From contig VBWC01000014.1 of assembly GCA_006218035.1 (NCBI GenBank), positions 1 through 64,000 on the forward strand: a stretch of DNA of 64,000 nt, written 5' to 3'. Source of the stretch: Gammaproteobacteria bacterium. GTDB taxonomy: Bacteria > Pseudomonadota > Gammaproteobacteria > VBWC01. Under the pieces are notes generated by a model. It searched no databases, was not told where the DNA came from, and saw only the letters and a program-made list of their open reading frames with translations. The position numbers and the translations under genes were made by a program. Below are positions 1 to 7,664 of this stretch, piece after piece; positions within the stretch are counted from its first letter, which is position 1, and the number at the start of each line of letters is the position of its first letter.

Positions 1-1
1 T

Positions 2-1563
2 GTTTCAATCCTCGCGCGCTCAATCGAGCGCGCGCAACGGCAAGATCCTCTATAAAGTCCGTGATGACTTTGGTTTCAATCCTCGCGCGCTCAATCGAGC
101 GCGCGCAACAGCCGGGCCTGATTATTGGGTGGAGAACGGACTGGAGTTTCAATCCTCGCGCGCTCAATCGAGCGCGCGCAACAACGGCCGGCCGTTGACG
201 ATGGCGTGGGCCATCGCGTTTCAATCCTCGCGCGCTCAATCGAGCGCGCGCAACCGGCAGCCCGGTATCGGGGTGGATGTGGTAGGCGACGTTTCAATCC
301 TCGCGCGCTCAATCGAGCGCGCGCAACCGCTTATACTCCGGCCATGTTGAGGAATTATCTGGTTTCAATCCTCGCGCGCTCAATCGAGCGCGCGCAACCG
401 GCGCTCTCTACGGCGTTGTCGATCTGCTCGTTCAGTTTCAATCCTCGCGCGCTCAATCGAGCGCGCGCAACTCAGGCTGAGTGCGGTGATAGCGGTAGTG
501 CAGTCTGTTTCAATCCTCGCGCGCTCAATCGAGCGCGCGCAACAGTGAGGTACCCGATCGCGCGGCGTTGCGGATCGTTTCAATCCTCGCGCGCTCAATC
601 GAGCGCGCGCAACAAGTGCTGAAGCGTGCCTATCGCGCCGCGGGGATGTTTCAATCCTCGCGCGCTCAATCGAGCGCGCGCAACTGCGGGCGGAAACTGG
701 CGCACAAGCAAATCCGGCAGTTTCAATCCTCGCGCGCTCAATCGAGCGCGCGCAACATTGTGATGCTCGTATAATCAACCATTTACGCCAGTTTCAATCC
801 TCGCGCGCTCAATCGAGCGCGCGCAACATGCAGCCATGCCGTTGACATGTCCATGACACCGGGTTTCAATCCTCGCGCGCTCAATCGAGCGCGCGCAACT
901 TCTGGCCTTTCGCTCATGCGTACACCCCCTCCTCGTTTCAATCCTCGCGCGCTCAATCGAGCGCGCGCAACCCTGCACCACGGTTCGTACGCCATGCGCA
1001 TCAACGGTTTCAATCCTCGCGCGCTCAATCGAGCGCGCGCAACGAGGAGGTGGACTTAGTAACACACCTGCATCAGGTCGTTTCAATCCTCGCGCGCTCA
1101 ATCGAGCGCGCGCAACGGGCGCCATACGCGCCGCTGGCGGCGCGCAAGTGGTTTCAATCCTCGCGCGCTCAATCGAGCGCGCGCAACGTGTTGTCATGCA
1201 GCGAGGGCGACGTCAGCCGCGAGTTTCAATCCTCGCGCGCTCAATCGAGCGCGCGCAACTAATAATCAATAGGTTGCAGCGCGCTGCCAGACGCGTTTCA
1301 ATCCTCGCGCGCTCAATCGAGCGCGCGCAACAAGCAACCTACCGCAATTTATCCAGCAATCGGCGGTTTCAATCCTCGCGCGCTCAATCGAGCGCGCGCA
1401 ACCAATCGAGCGCGCGCAACCATTCGCGCAATTGGCGCACGACTTGCGGGATGTGTTTCAATCCTCGCGCGCTCAATCGAGCGCGCGCAACTTGATCTCC
1501 AGCAGGCGCGCGATATCGGCACTGGCGTTTCAATCCTCGCGCGCTCAATCGAGCGCGCGCAAC
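2..1563 (-). CRISPR. Type I-C CRISPR array, 22 repeats, truncated by the left window edge
   Basis: There are twenty-two identical 37-bp repeats, starting at 2, 73, 146, 218, 291, 362, 435, 507, 577, 648, 720, 791, 863, 935, 1007, 1080, 1151, 1223, 1295, 1366, 1455 and 1527. On the plus strand each begins GTTTCAATCC and ends GCGCGCAAC. Inside lies a near-perfect hairpin with arms CGCGCGCTC and GAGCGCGCG around an AATC loop. Spacers are 33-36 bp, except the interval 1403-1454, which is 52 bp because it contains a partial repeat. Read on the minus strand the repeat ends GGATTGAAAC, the usual crRNA 5'-handle side in type I-C, so transcription should run from the leader at about 1744 toward position 1. 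Spacers near 1563 are then the newest. Position 1 is already spacer, so the array continues outside the window. All repeats are perfect, so no degenerate trailer end is visible. Confidence 0.98.
1403..1420 (-). repeat. 18-bp tandem partial copy of the CRISPR repeat
   Basis: Directly after the repeat 1366-1402, its last 18 plus-strand bases (CAATCGAGCGCGCGCAAC) are repeated once more. A normal 34-bp spacer (1421-1454) follows. In the crRNA sense this is a second copy of the 5' half of the repeat, placed just before a full repeat. It could come from replication slippage in the palindrome or from an aberrant integration event. It lengthens one crRNA unit by 18 nt. Confidence 0.93.
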
Positions 1564-1744
1564 TGTCGTGCTGCAAGTGCTGATAATACCAGACGTTCCC
1601 GACACGAACGCGCGAACCCCCTCAAAACTTGCCACGATCTAACCGGTACAAGAAATTTTCTTCCGGGTATTTTTATGTTCATCAACATGTTATTTCCGGC
1701 GCGAACTCCCCGCCCCTTTTCCCATTGCTTGGGGTTCGCGCGAC
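1564..1744 (-). promoter_or_regulatory. CRISPR leader between cas2 and the array
   Basis: This non-coding stretch separates the cas2 stop from the first (leader-proximal) repeat, the expected place for the leader and array promoter. It has an AT-rich core around 1640-1695. A minus-strand -10-like TATTAT (plus ATAATA at 1583-1588) lies about 20 bases before the first repeat; no good -35 was found. A perfect 12-bp inverted repeat, CGCGCGAACCCC (1609-1620) and GGGGTTCGCGCG (1731-1742), brackets most of the leader. That the leader lies on this side is inferred from repeat orientation and cas2 position. Confidence 0.75.
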
Positions 1745-2035
1745 TCATACCACCAGGGGCCCTTCAAAATCCACTGCACGAAATTTTCCGTATTCTTTCA
1801 CGTTACGATCCAACGGTTCAGTCAGGCGGTACAGCCGCAGGTTATCTTCCTTCTCATTGATCTCCGCAAGCAGTTCGCGCTCTAGTTGCTCGCACTTTGC
1901 CAAATCCACCTTGCACTCAAACACGGACTTCTGCACACGTTGCCCGTGGCTCTCGCATACCCTGGCGACGCGGCGCAGCCGTTTTCGACCAGCCCTGGTT
2001 TCAGTAGAGACATCATAGGAAACAAGAATCAACAT
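1745..2035 (-). CDS. cas2: CRISPR-associated endonuclease Cas2
   Basis: The product is 96 aa, the normal Cas2 size, and begins [12 protein letters not shown], the ferredoxin-like first strand with the conserved Asp (VSYDV) of the family. Cas2 dimers bridge two Cas1 dimers in the spacer-integration complex. The gene starts 2 bp after the cas1 stop, so the two are almost certainly translated from one message. It is the last cas gene before the leader, the usual I-C arrangement. The family and position are clear; nuclease activity of this copy cannot be judged from sequence. Confidence 0.97.
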   Translation of the reverse strand: MLILVSYDVSTETRAGRKRLRRVARVCESHGQRVQKSVFECKVDLAKCEQLERELLAEINEKEDNLRLYRLTEPLDRNVKEYGKFRAVDFEGPLVV

Positions 2036-2037
2036 GG

Positions 2038-3072
2038 TTACTTATACAGAAACGGCACGTACCCCTCCATCTCGCCGCGAATTGTGCGTGCGAGAAAACG
2101 CGCCTGTAATTGCGGCAGAAGACCAATGGGCACCTTGGTTTCCAGCAGCGGGTGCGAGACTTCTTCCTGTTTACGTTCTTGATAGGCAACCACCACCGCC
2201 TTGCGCGCATCGTCGTGCAGATACACCGCTCCGCCCGGCCGTTCGTCGAAATCTTTGGCGCTCACCTGGGCACGATTGATGAGCGTCAGGGCCAAACGGT
2301 CAGCGATTACGGCGCGGAACTCTTCCATCAAGTCCAATGCAAGCGCGGCGCGGCCTGGACGCACAGCGTGCAGAAAGCCTAATTGCGGATCAAGACCAAC
2401 GCTCTCAATCGCTGAACGGCAGTCGTTCATCACCATGGCATAGAGGAATGACAGCAGCGCATTGAACCTGTCCTGCGGCGGACGGCGTGTCCGGCCATCC
2501 ATCTGAAACATTTCACGCTGCTCCCATCGCACGACATGGTTGATCGCTGAAAAATAGTTCTTCGCCGCGTCTCCTTCGACACCTCTCAAGGTATCGAGAT
2601 CGTTCACACGAGGCAGATTACGCACAGAGATCGCCAGCGCCTCCGCGCCCACTGTCAGTCGCTTCTGGTCTTCTTCGTTTGCCGCTTCACGTGCGCCACG
2701 CAGCAGCACCTGGCGCGCGTTGCGCAACTTTCCGGCGATCACTGCCTTGGCTATGTCAACAGCGAACACCGGATCCTCCGCTTTTCGGAATTGCGCCTGA
2801 CGCAACAGAATGTTACCGCTGACAGGACCCTCCACGCGCGCCTTGAACCGGCCGTTCCGATCCAATAACACGATGCTGCGCCCGTCCTCCGCGCAACGAT
2901 GCATCGCACCGGGCGACATCATGACATCGCCGAAACATACCACGGAGCCGATATGATGCAGCGGTACCTGCATCTTCTTCTCCCGCTCCACCTCAATTCG
3001 CAACGTGTCATTTTCCAAATGCACATAGGCATTCGGCGTCATGACGTACAGCGTATTAAGGAGTTGGCGCAT
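2038..3072 (-). CDS. cas1: CRISPR-associated endonuclease Cas1, subtype I-C
   Basis: The 344-aa integrase integrates new spacers at the leader end of the array, together with Cas2. The three metal-binding positions are recognisable: Glu166 in [13 protein letters not shown], His235 in [11 protein letters not shown] and the acidic Asp247 in ALDLMEEF. Length and motifs match Cas1 of type I-C. The start is an ATG 11 bp after the stop of the embedded RelE/ParE-like gene, with no strong Shine-Dalgarno sequence, so translation may depend on coupling to that upstream toxin gene. Confidence 0.97.
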   Translation of the reverse strand: MRQLLNTLYVMTPNAYVHLENDTLRIEVEREKKMQVPLHHIGSVVCFGDVMMSPGAMHRCAEDGRSIVLLDRNGRFKARVEGPVSGNILLRQAQFRKAEDPVFAVDIAKAVIAGKLRNARQVLLRGAREAANEEDQKRLTVGAEALAISVRNLPRVNDLDTLRGVEGDAAKNYFSAINHVVRWEQREMFQMDGRTRRPPQDRFNALLSFLYAMVMNDCRSAIESVGLDPQLGFLHAVRPGRAALALDLMEEFRAVIADRLALTLINRAQVSAKDFDERPGGAVYLHDDARKAVVVAYQERKQEEVSHPLLETKVPIGLLPQLQARFLARTIRGEMEGYVPFLYK

Positions 3073-3083
3073 TTTGTGGGCTA

Positions 3084-3392
3084 CTACACCCTATGACGTC
3101 GTTTCCAATAGTCTGGCTTGCGATGCAGGTGCGCAACGGCAATAACCAGTATGCTGTTTCCGGAATATTGATAGATAATCCCATAGGGAAACCGTTTTAA
3201 AAGGCAGCGCCGGGTTCTGGTTGAAAATTGAGGCCATGCTTCAGGAAAGGCGGCTATCCGATCCAGCGCGCGCAAGACCTCGATCAAAAACTCATCGCCC
3301 AAACTATGGCGCTCACGGTTGTAATACTCAATCGCACCATCTAACTCGCCCTGGGCTGTTTCCAGAAATGCAATTTGCATCGATCCTGTCAT
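3084..3392 (-). CDS. RelE/ParE-family toxin embedded in the cas operon
   Basis: The 102-aa product resembles the RelE/ParE (plasmid stabilisation) superfamily. It has the N-terminal ELDGAIEYYNRER helix, a central FPYGIIYQY strand, and the C-terminal VIAVAHLHRKPDYWKRR typical of the fold. The ATG overlaps the stop of the preceding antitoxin gene as ATGA, so the pair is translationally coupled; an alternative ATG lies four codons downstream. The family includes mRNA interferases and gyrase poisons, and which applies here cannot be told. The pair sits between cas4 and cas1, which are adjacent in standard I-C operons. The toxin stop is only 11 bp from cas1. Confidence 0.85.
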   Translation of the reverse strand: MTGSMQIAFLETAQGELDGAIEYYNRERHSLGDEFLIEVLRALDRIAAFPEAWPQFSTRTRRCLLKRFPYGIIYQYSGNSILVIAVAHLHRKPDYWKRRHRV

Positions 3393-3601
3393 TTGTATTT
3401 CTGGAGCACTTCCCCAATCTTCAATGCCCTTACTTCACCGCGCTCATAGGCATCGATACGGCCTTTAATCTCATCCATCCATAACTGATCGATTTCCCTG
3501 TCAGGAGAATCGAGGCTTGCCAACAAATAATCGACAAGTTCGGCTTTGCCACTCGGCGGTAACGCCAATGCCTCTTCCAGAACTTTTTTTGGTACGCTCA
3601 T
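3389..3601 (-). CDS. Antitoxin, addiction-module component family
   Basis: The 70-aa product starts MSVPKKVLEEALALPPSGKA and contains AELVDYLLASLDSP, the pattern of the short 'putative addiction module component' antitoxins that pair with RelE/ParE-type toxins. The start at 3601 was chosen over upstream codons because GAGGTG lies a few bases before this ATG and the family is about 70-75 aa. A 66-bp gap separates it from the cas4 stop, enough for a private promoter, although none is convincing. Its stop overlaps the toxin start. It probably neutralises the toxin directly; autoregulation is typical of the class but not shown here. Confidence 0.83.
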   Translation of the reverse strand: MSVPKKVLEEALALPPSGKAELVDYLLASLDSPDREIDQLWMDEIKGRIDAYERGEVRALKIGEVLQKYK

Positions 3602-3667
3602 GGTGCACCTCATGTCATCTCGTTGCCCTGAATGGCAGCAGAATAGCGATTTTAACCGTTTCATACC

Positions 3668-4303
3668 TCACAATGCGGCATCAGGATCAAAAAGCTTACT
3701 ACGTAATACATGAATCTTACCGACTTTTCCCAATGTCTGCGGCTGACAAATCTCGCTGAGCGAACAATGACGGCAACGTTCGTCGTTCACCGGTGGCGGC
3801 AATACGCCTGATTTGAGCAGCGCACGCACGGCCATCACGGTTTCCTCGACTTTCTTGCGCAACTCGTCCGTAATCTCCACCTCGCGCCGCCGCCGCGAGC
3901 TGTGGTGATAAATCGCACCGTGCGTGACTTTCTTGCCGGTCATTTCTTCGAGACACATGGCTTGGGCGGCGAGTTGCAGGTCGTCGTGTTCTTTCGAACG
4001 ACGTGGGCCGTGTTTGTATTCCACCGGATAAGGCACGTCACCCGCGTGGAATTCCACCACGTCCGCCTTGCCGGCCAAGCCGAGTCGTGCGCAGAACAAA
4101 GGCAACGCGCGTTCCACGCGCACGCCGTCTTCGAGTTGTGAGTCCGGCTCGTCCACGCGCTCATGCACTGCGCGACCGCGCAGCGTGTACACGTTCTCGC
4201 TGAACACTTGCTCGACGTGAATCAACGCGCACTGTCGCGGACAATAGCTGTAGTGCTGCAAGGCGGAGATCATGATGGGATCGTCCGCCTCCTGCTGTGC
4301 CAT
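3668..4303 (-). CDS. cas4: CRISPR-associated exonuclease Cas4
   Basis: The 211-aa RecB-like nuclease trims prespacers and helps select PAM and orientation during adaptation. Iron-sulfur cysteines are visible at the N-terminus (YCPRQC, residues 20-25) and the C-terminus (RCRHCSLSEIC). Nuclease motifs are GKADVVEF and PVEYKHG (the E-x-K pair), followed by QLAAQAMCLEE. The ATG at 4303 lies 2 bp after the cas7 stop and was preferred to an upstream in-frame start inside cas7. Downstream comes a toxin-antitoxin pair rather than cas1 directly. Confidence 0.96.
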   Translation of the reverse strand: MAQQEADDPIMISALQHYSYCPRQCALIHVEQVFSENVYTLRGRAVHERVDEPDSQLEDGVRVERALPLFCARLGLAGKADVVEFHAGDVPYPVEYKHGPRRSKEHDDLQLAAQAMCLEEMTGKKVTHGAIYHHSSRRRREVEITDELRKKVEETVMAVRALLKSGVLPPPVNDERCRHCSLSEICQPQTLGKVGKIHVLRSKLFDPDAAL

Positions 4304-4305
4304 TG

Positions 4306-5205
4306 CTAACCCACCTTGCGTTCCAACGTTACGCCTTTTGGCCACTCGTGGTCGTTGATTTTCACCGTGTAGTCACTGAAATCACGCGGCACGTTCACGC
4401 CTCTCACGCCTTCATTGAGCTTCGGCTCAACGCGCGCGAACAGGCTGTGTGCATGCGCGTTGCCCAATTGCGAATCGTGCTTGAACACGTAGAGTCCGCG
4501 CGTCGCCATCTCGCCGCGCGCGGCGGAGCGGTCATGCTCAAACATGTTTTCGAGAGCTTCCCATAGCAGGATCAAGTCGTCTTCGGAAAAAGTGGTTTGT
4601 GCTGCGAGGTGCGAAGACACGAAACCGTGCGCTACGTAAAGACCATAAGGCACAGTGTGTTTTCGGCCCATGGTGCGGTTATCGCCACCTTGTTTCTCGG
4701 CTTCCGCTTCGGTAGCCACAGCCATGCGCGTGATGGAATGTTCTTGCGCCACGATGGGATCGACTGAGCGCGCGAAGGTCAGTTGCACCGGACCGCGGAC
4801 TTGACCGCAATTCACACCGGTAGACATGACCGCGCCGAAGGTGCGCACGTCGAAAAAGTTCTTGCACATCCACGCGCGCGCTTCATCCACCTTGTCGCCA
4901 CCTTTGCGTTTTTTGTCCTCGCTTTTTAGCAAATCTCCCGCGCCAATAGCTTCATAGGCGCGCTCGTGCTGCTTATTTAGGATTGCCTTCTCCTTGACGT
5001 AAATCTCATAGTGCGGCTGTTCCTTTTTTACCATACCAACGTAGTTGCGTACTTTACGTTTCAAACACACATCCGTGACCAACCCGCGCGCGGTCTCCGC
5101 ATCCACACGCGGCAAATTACCCGCGTCTGGGTCGCCGTTAGGGTTGCCGTCTTTTACGTCGAACAACAACACAAAGTCGTACCGGTTTTGAATCGTCATG
5201 GTCAT
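4306..5205 (-). CDS. cas7: Type I-C Cascade backbone protein Cas7 (Csd2)
   Basis: The 299-aa protein has the Csd2/Cas7c signature near its start ([19 protein letters not shown]) and [13 protein letters not shown] in the middle. It forms the helical filament that coats crRNA in the I-C surveillance complex. Its ATG overlaps the cas8c stop as ATGA. Full length and no anomalies were seen. Confidence 0.97.
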   Translation of the reverse strand: MTMTIQNRYDFVLLFDVKDGNPNGDPDAGNLPRVDAETARGLVTDVCLKRKVRNYVGMVKKEQPHYEIYVKEKAILNKQHERAYEAIGAGDLLKSEDKKRKGGDKVDEARAWMCKNFFDVRTFGAVMSTGVNCGQVRGPVQLTFARSVDPIVAQEHSITRMAVATEAEAEKQGGDNRTMGRKHTVPYGLYVAHGFVSSHLAAQTTFSEDDLILLWEALENMFEHDRSAARGEMATRGLYVFKHDSQLGNAHAHSLFARVEPKLNEGVRGVNVPRDFSDYTVKINDHEWPKGVTLERKVG

Positions 5206-5573
5206 GCTCCCTCGATTGATGTGTCATGCTTTTTGAAGAAATTTTGCCGCTGGTGGTAGTAGCCAATGGCGAAGCGGCCTTGATCCGCCAGCGGCAATTG
5301 CGCCGGGAAATCACCGATGTCGTCCAAAATCTCGCCAATACGCTTTTCCAGATTCACCGCGCGGCCGCGATTGTCCAGTTTGGCGATGTGGTGGTTCTTC
5401 AATTTCAGCAGCGTCGAAAATACCGTCACCGGCGTGCTCGATGCCGCGCCATAAAAACGGTCACGAATGGTGGCATTGATGCCGGGGCTGGCTTCTTCTT
5501 GAATCTTTTCCAGCACGGCAAACAAGCGCCCGAGTCGGTAACCGGCGTTGGTGTTGCTTTCATCTAAGGACAC
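5202..5573 (-). CDS. cas11c: Cas11c small subunit, internal translation product of cas8c
   Basis: Inside cas8c and in the same frame lies AAGGAGG (plus-strand complement 5582-5588), then 8 bases, then a GTG at 5573-5571. Starting there gives a 123-aa protein beginning [18 protein letters not shown] and ending at the cas8c stop. Type I-B, I-C and I-D systems are known to make the Cas11 small subunit by internal translation of the large-subunit gene, and the size fits. The optimally spaced Shine-Dalgarno in mid-gene makes this more than a guess, but expression is inferred. The ATG at 5591 six codons upstream has no good ribosome binding site. Confidence 0.8.
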   Translation of the reverse strand: MSLDESNTNAGYRLGRLFAVLEKIQEEASPGINATIRDRFYGAASSTPVTVFSTLLKLKNHHIAKLDNRGRAVNLEKRIGEILDDIGDFPAQLPLADQGRFAIGYYHQRQNFFKKHDTSIEGA

Positions 5574-6929
5574 TTTAAGTTCCTCCTTCATGGTGGAATT
5601 GGAATAGCGTGTGGCCCGATTGATACAGGCCTTAATCAGAGCGGCGCGTACATACGTCACTTCGTGCTCGGCACGAATGCGCCGCACCACCGCAGCCAGC
5701 AAGGTTTGCGGATAAGGCAAGCCCGCGAGAACGCTGCGCATCAACTCGCCGCTGAGATTCGGCGGGATATTTTCCGCCTTGCCTTGCATGGCCACGGATA
5801 CGAGCAAGCGAAATAAGGTCGGATACGGCGGGTCAAACTCCGCACGCACAATCGCAAGGTCATCGAAATGCTGCCGAACACACGCCGCCATTTCCGCAAC
5901 CGTCGTGTTGTGCCAAAAGCGTATGGCGATGCGCGCCGCGTTGGGCGCCAAGCCCAGCACGAAGAATCGGGTCTTACCTTCGTCTTTCTCGATCAACCCG
6001 TTGTCGATGGACTTGTAGAGGCTTGCGACAGCGCGCACGTTGCGGTCGGGATCATCCTTAGGTGACTCGCCGAAAATATCGACGATGCCTGTTTCCAGAT
6101 CGGTGGGCTTATCGGCCCAAAATACCGTGCTGGAGTCTCCCACCTGCAGGCGCTGCGTCGAGTCTTTCCGGAGCAGGTGATTGAGCGCCGTGGTATAGCC
6201 GAATGCGGCGTGCTTGCCGACTGGCGCATTTGTGCCCTGTGTTTTCCCGTAGGAGTTAAACGCATCGAGATTGAACGAAACGATGTTGGCGCCCGATGTC
6301 TGGGCACCCCACACGCCTTTGATCGCCGTATGCAGCCGCTCGATCTCTTCATTCTCTCCGGTCACCAAACAAAAACCGTCTTTGCTCTCCACGCTACCTT
6401 CTGACTTTATGGCCTCCACGACTACGGGACGCTGACATGCCAATTCGAGATCGCCATGCAGACGAAAAGTGAGGTTCGGATTGGTCTCAATAATTTCTTG
6501 CCACACGGCGTATTGCGACAGTGCGCTCAAATCGGCGCGCTTCAGGAAACGCAGCACCGCTTGCACGCCCCCATCGGATAGTGCCGATGCAGGCAGCGAC
6601 TCAATCCGCGCGACGAATGCCTGATGCTGTTCCACAACGCGTTCCGGCTTTCCCTTCGTATCGACACCCAACACATATTCCGTGTTATCCCAGAAAAGAT
6701 TGGCAACGACACCGGAGGTTTTCTTGACACCCTGCGGAACTAGATAGGCGTGCGCTCGTTTTTTCCTACCGTCACCCTCGCGTGTGTCTTCTATCTGTAC
6801 TGGATTTCCCTGTGCATCGATTTCGATAATGAAAGGAATCTCTTTCCACTCGAAACCCGGCGGCGCCATGTGCGCACCCGGGTCGGTGCTCTTGCGTTGG
6901 TAATAGTCGTACAGCGCGTGCAATATCAT
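5202..6929 (-). CDS. cas8c: Type I-C Cascade large subunit Cas8c (Csd1)
   Basis: The 575-aa protein begins [12 protein letters not shown], as Csd1 proteins do, and contains the family's [10 protein letters not shown] and [19 protein letters not shown] segments. Cas8c recognises the PAM and recruits Cas3. The last 123 residues double as Cas11c through an internal start. ATG overlaps the cas5 stop (ATGA) and the TGA overlaps the cas7 start, so cas5-cas8c-cas7 are translationally coupled. The length is in the usual 550-620 range. Confidence 0.97.
   Translation of the reverse strand: MILHALYDYYQRKSTDPGAHMAPPGFEWKEIPFIIEIDAQGNPVQIEDTREGDGRKKRAHAYLVPQGVKKTSGVVANLFWDNTEYVLGVDTKGKPERVVEQHQAFVARIESLPASALSDGGVQAVLRFLKRADLSALSQYAVWQEIIETNPNLTFRLHGDLELACQRPVVVEAIKSEGSVESKDGFCLVTGENEEIERLHTAIKGVWGAQTSGANIVSFNLDAFNSYGKTQGTNAPVGKHAAFGYTTALNHLLRKDSTQRLQVGDSSTVFWADKPTDLETGIVDIFGESPKDDPDRNVRAVASLYKSIDNGLIEKDEGKTRFFVLGLAPNAARIAIRFWHNTTVAEMAACVRQHFDDLAIVRAEFDPPYPTLFRLLVSVAMQGKAENIPPNLSGELMRSVLAGLPYPQTLLAAVVRRIRAEHEVTYVRAALIKACINRATRYSNSTMKEELKVSLDESNTNAGYRLGRLFAVLEKIQEEASPGINATIRDRFYGAASSTPVTVFSTLLKLKNHHIAKLDNRGRAVNLEKRIGEILDDIGDFPAQLPLADQGRFAIGYYHQRQNFFKKHDTSIEGA
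5582..5588 (-). promoter_or_regulatory. Internal ribosome binding site for cas11c
   Basis: The minus strand reads AAGGAGG, near-perfect complementarity to the 16S rRNA tail, spaced 8 nt from an in-frame GTG inside cas8c. The codons it occupies encode Lys-Glu-Glu of Cas8c. Confidence 0.8.
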
Positions 6930-7654
6930 CCGCGCACCTCCTCGCTATCCAATGCCGGAACATCCAACACGCCGTTCACAAGTTGTGCGCGAAAAAAGCG
7001 TGGCTTTGGGTCAGCGGCATCGCTATAGTCCAGATCGTAGAGCATGTAGCCCAAGTCGCGGGTTTCGAGAACCGCTTCCGGCGATGCTGCGTTCGTATCC
7101 ACCAGACTGAAATGCGCCGCAAACTCGCGGCATCCCAGATAGGGCTGATTGATGCATTGTCCTTTCGCGGCGCGGCGTTCGAACATGCTCATGAACTTCA
7201 CCGCAGCGTTCGGCTCGACATCGGAGTCGCTTTCGTCGCCGATCTTGCGTTTGCTCAGATGGGGGTAGTTGGGCTTGTGGAAACTCGGATCGCGCAACTC
7301 GAAGTGCGCATGGATGCGGTATCTCACGTCGCGCAGAAACAGCCCCGCCCGTTGCTGGCGCTCGTCCTCGACAAATATTCCGAGCTGCCCCGTACTCGAC
7401 TTCATCGCGGCTTCAATGTTGCGCGTCGAAGCCACGCAACCGACTTCGTTACGCCGCAGGTTGATCCACTTGATGGGATGTAGCACTTCGATCTTGCTCA
7501 CCTGCCAGCGGATGGCTGGCTTCCACAGAATGGCCTCGAACACCGCACGCGCGGCTGATGGCGTTATCACGTCGTAGCTCACGCGTTCCACTTTCATCTC
7601 CGGCCGCGTGAAGCAGGCAAAATCGCCGCTGACTTCCAAACAAAAGTTTTTCAT
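6926..7654 (-). CDS. cas5: Cas5c (Cas5d), pre-crRNA endoribonuclease of type I-C
   Basis: The 242-aa protein shows the Cas5 pattern GDFACFTRPEMKVERVSYDVITPSA near the N-terminus (in part: CFTRPEMKVERVSYDV), then ILWKPAIRW, and PYLGCREF late in the sequence. In I-C systems, which lack Cas6, Cas5c cuts within the repeat and stays on the crRNA 5' handle. Start at 7654 was chosen because GGGGAGA precedes it and upstream codons lie within cas3. It starts 10 bp after the cas3 stop. Confidence 0.95.
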   Translation of the reverse strand: MKNFCLEVSGDFACFTRPEMKVERVSYDVITPSAARAVFEAILWKPAIRWQVSKIEVLHPIKWINLRRNEVGCVASTRNIEAAMKSSTGQLGIFVEDERQQRAGLFLRDVRYRIHAHFELRDPSFHKPNYPHLSKRKIGDESDSDVEPNAAVKFMSMFERRAAKGQCINQPYLGCREFAAHFSLVDTNAASPEAVLETRDLGYMLYDLDYSDAADPKPRFFRAQLVNGVLDVPALDSEEVRG

Positions 7655-7664
7655 CGTTTCTCCC

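Noticed and set aside
91-1635. Overlapping open reading frames with repeated ARSIERARIE or SSRAQSSARN peptides
   Set aside because: They are translations of the CRISPR repeat in all frames; the spacing and perfect repeats show an array, not proteins.
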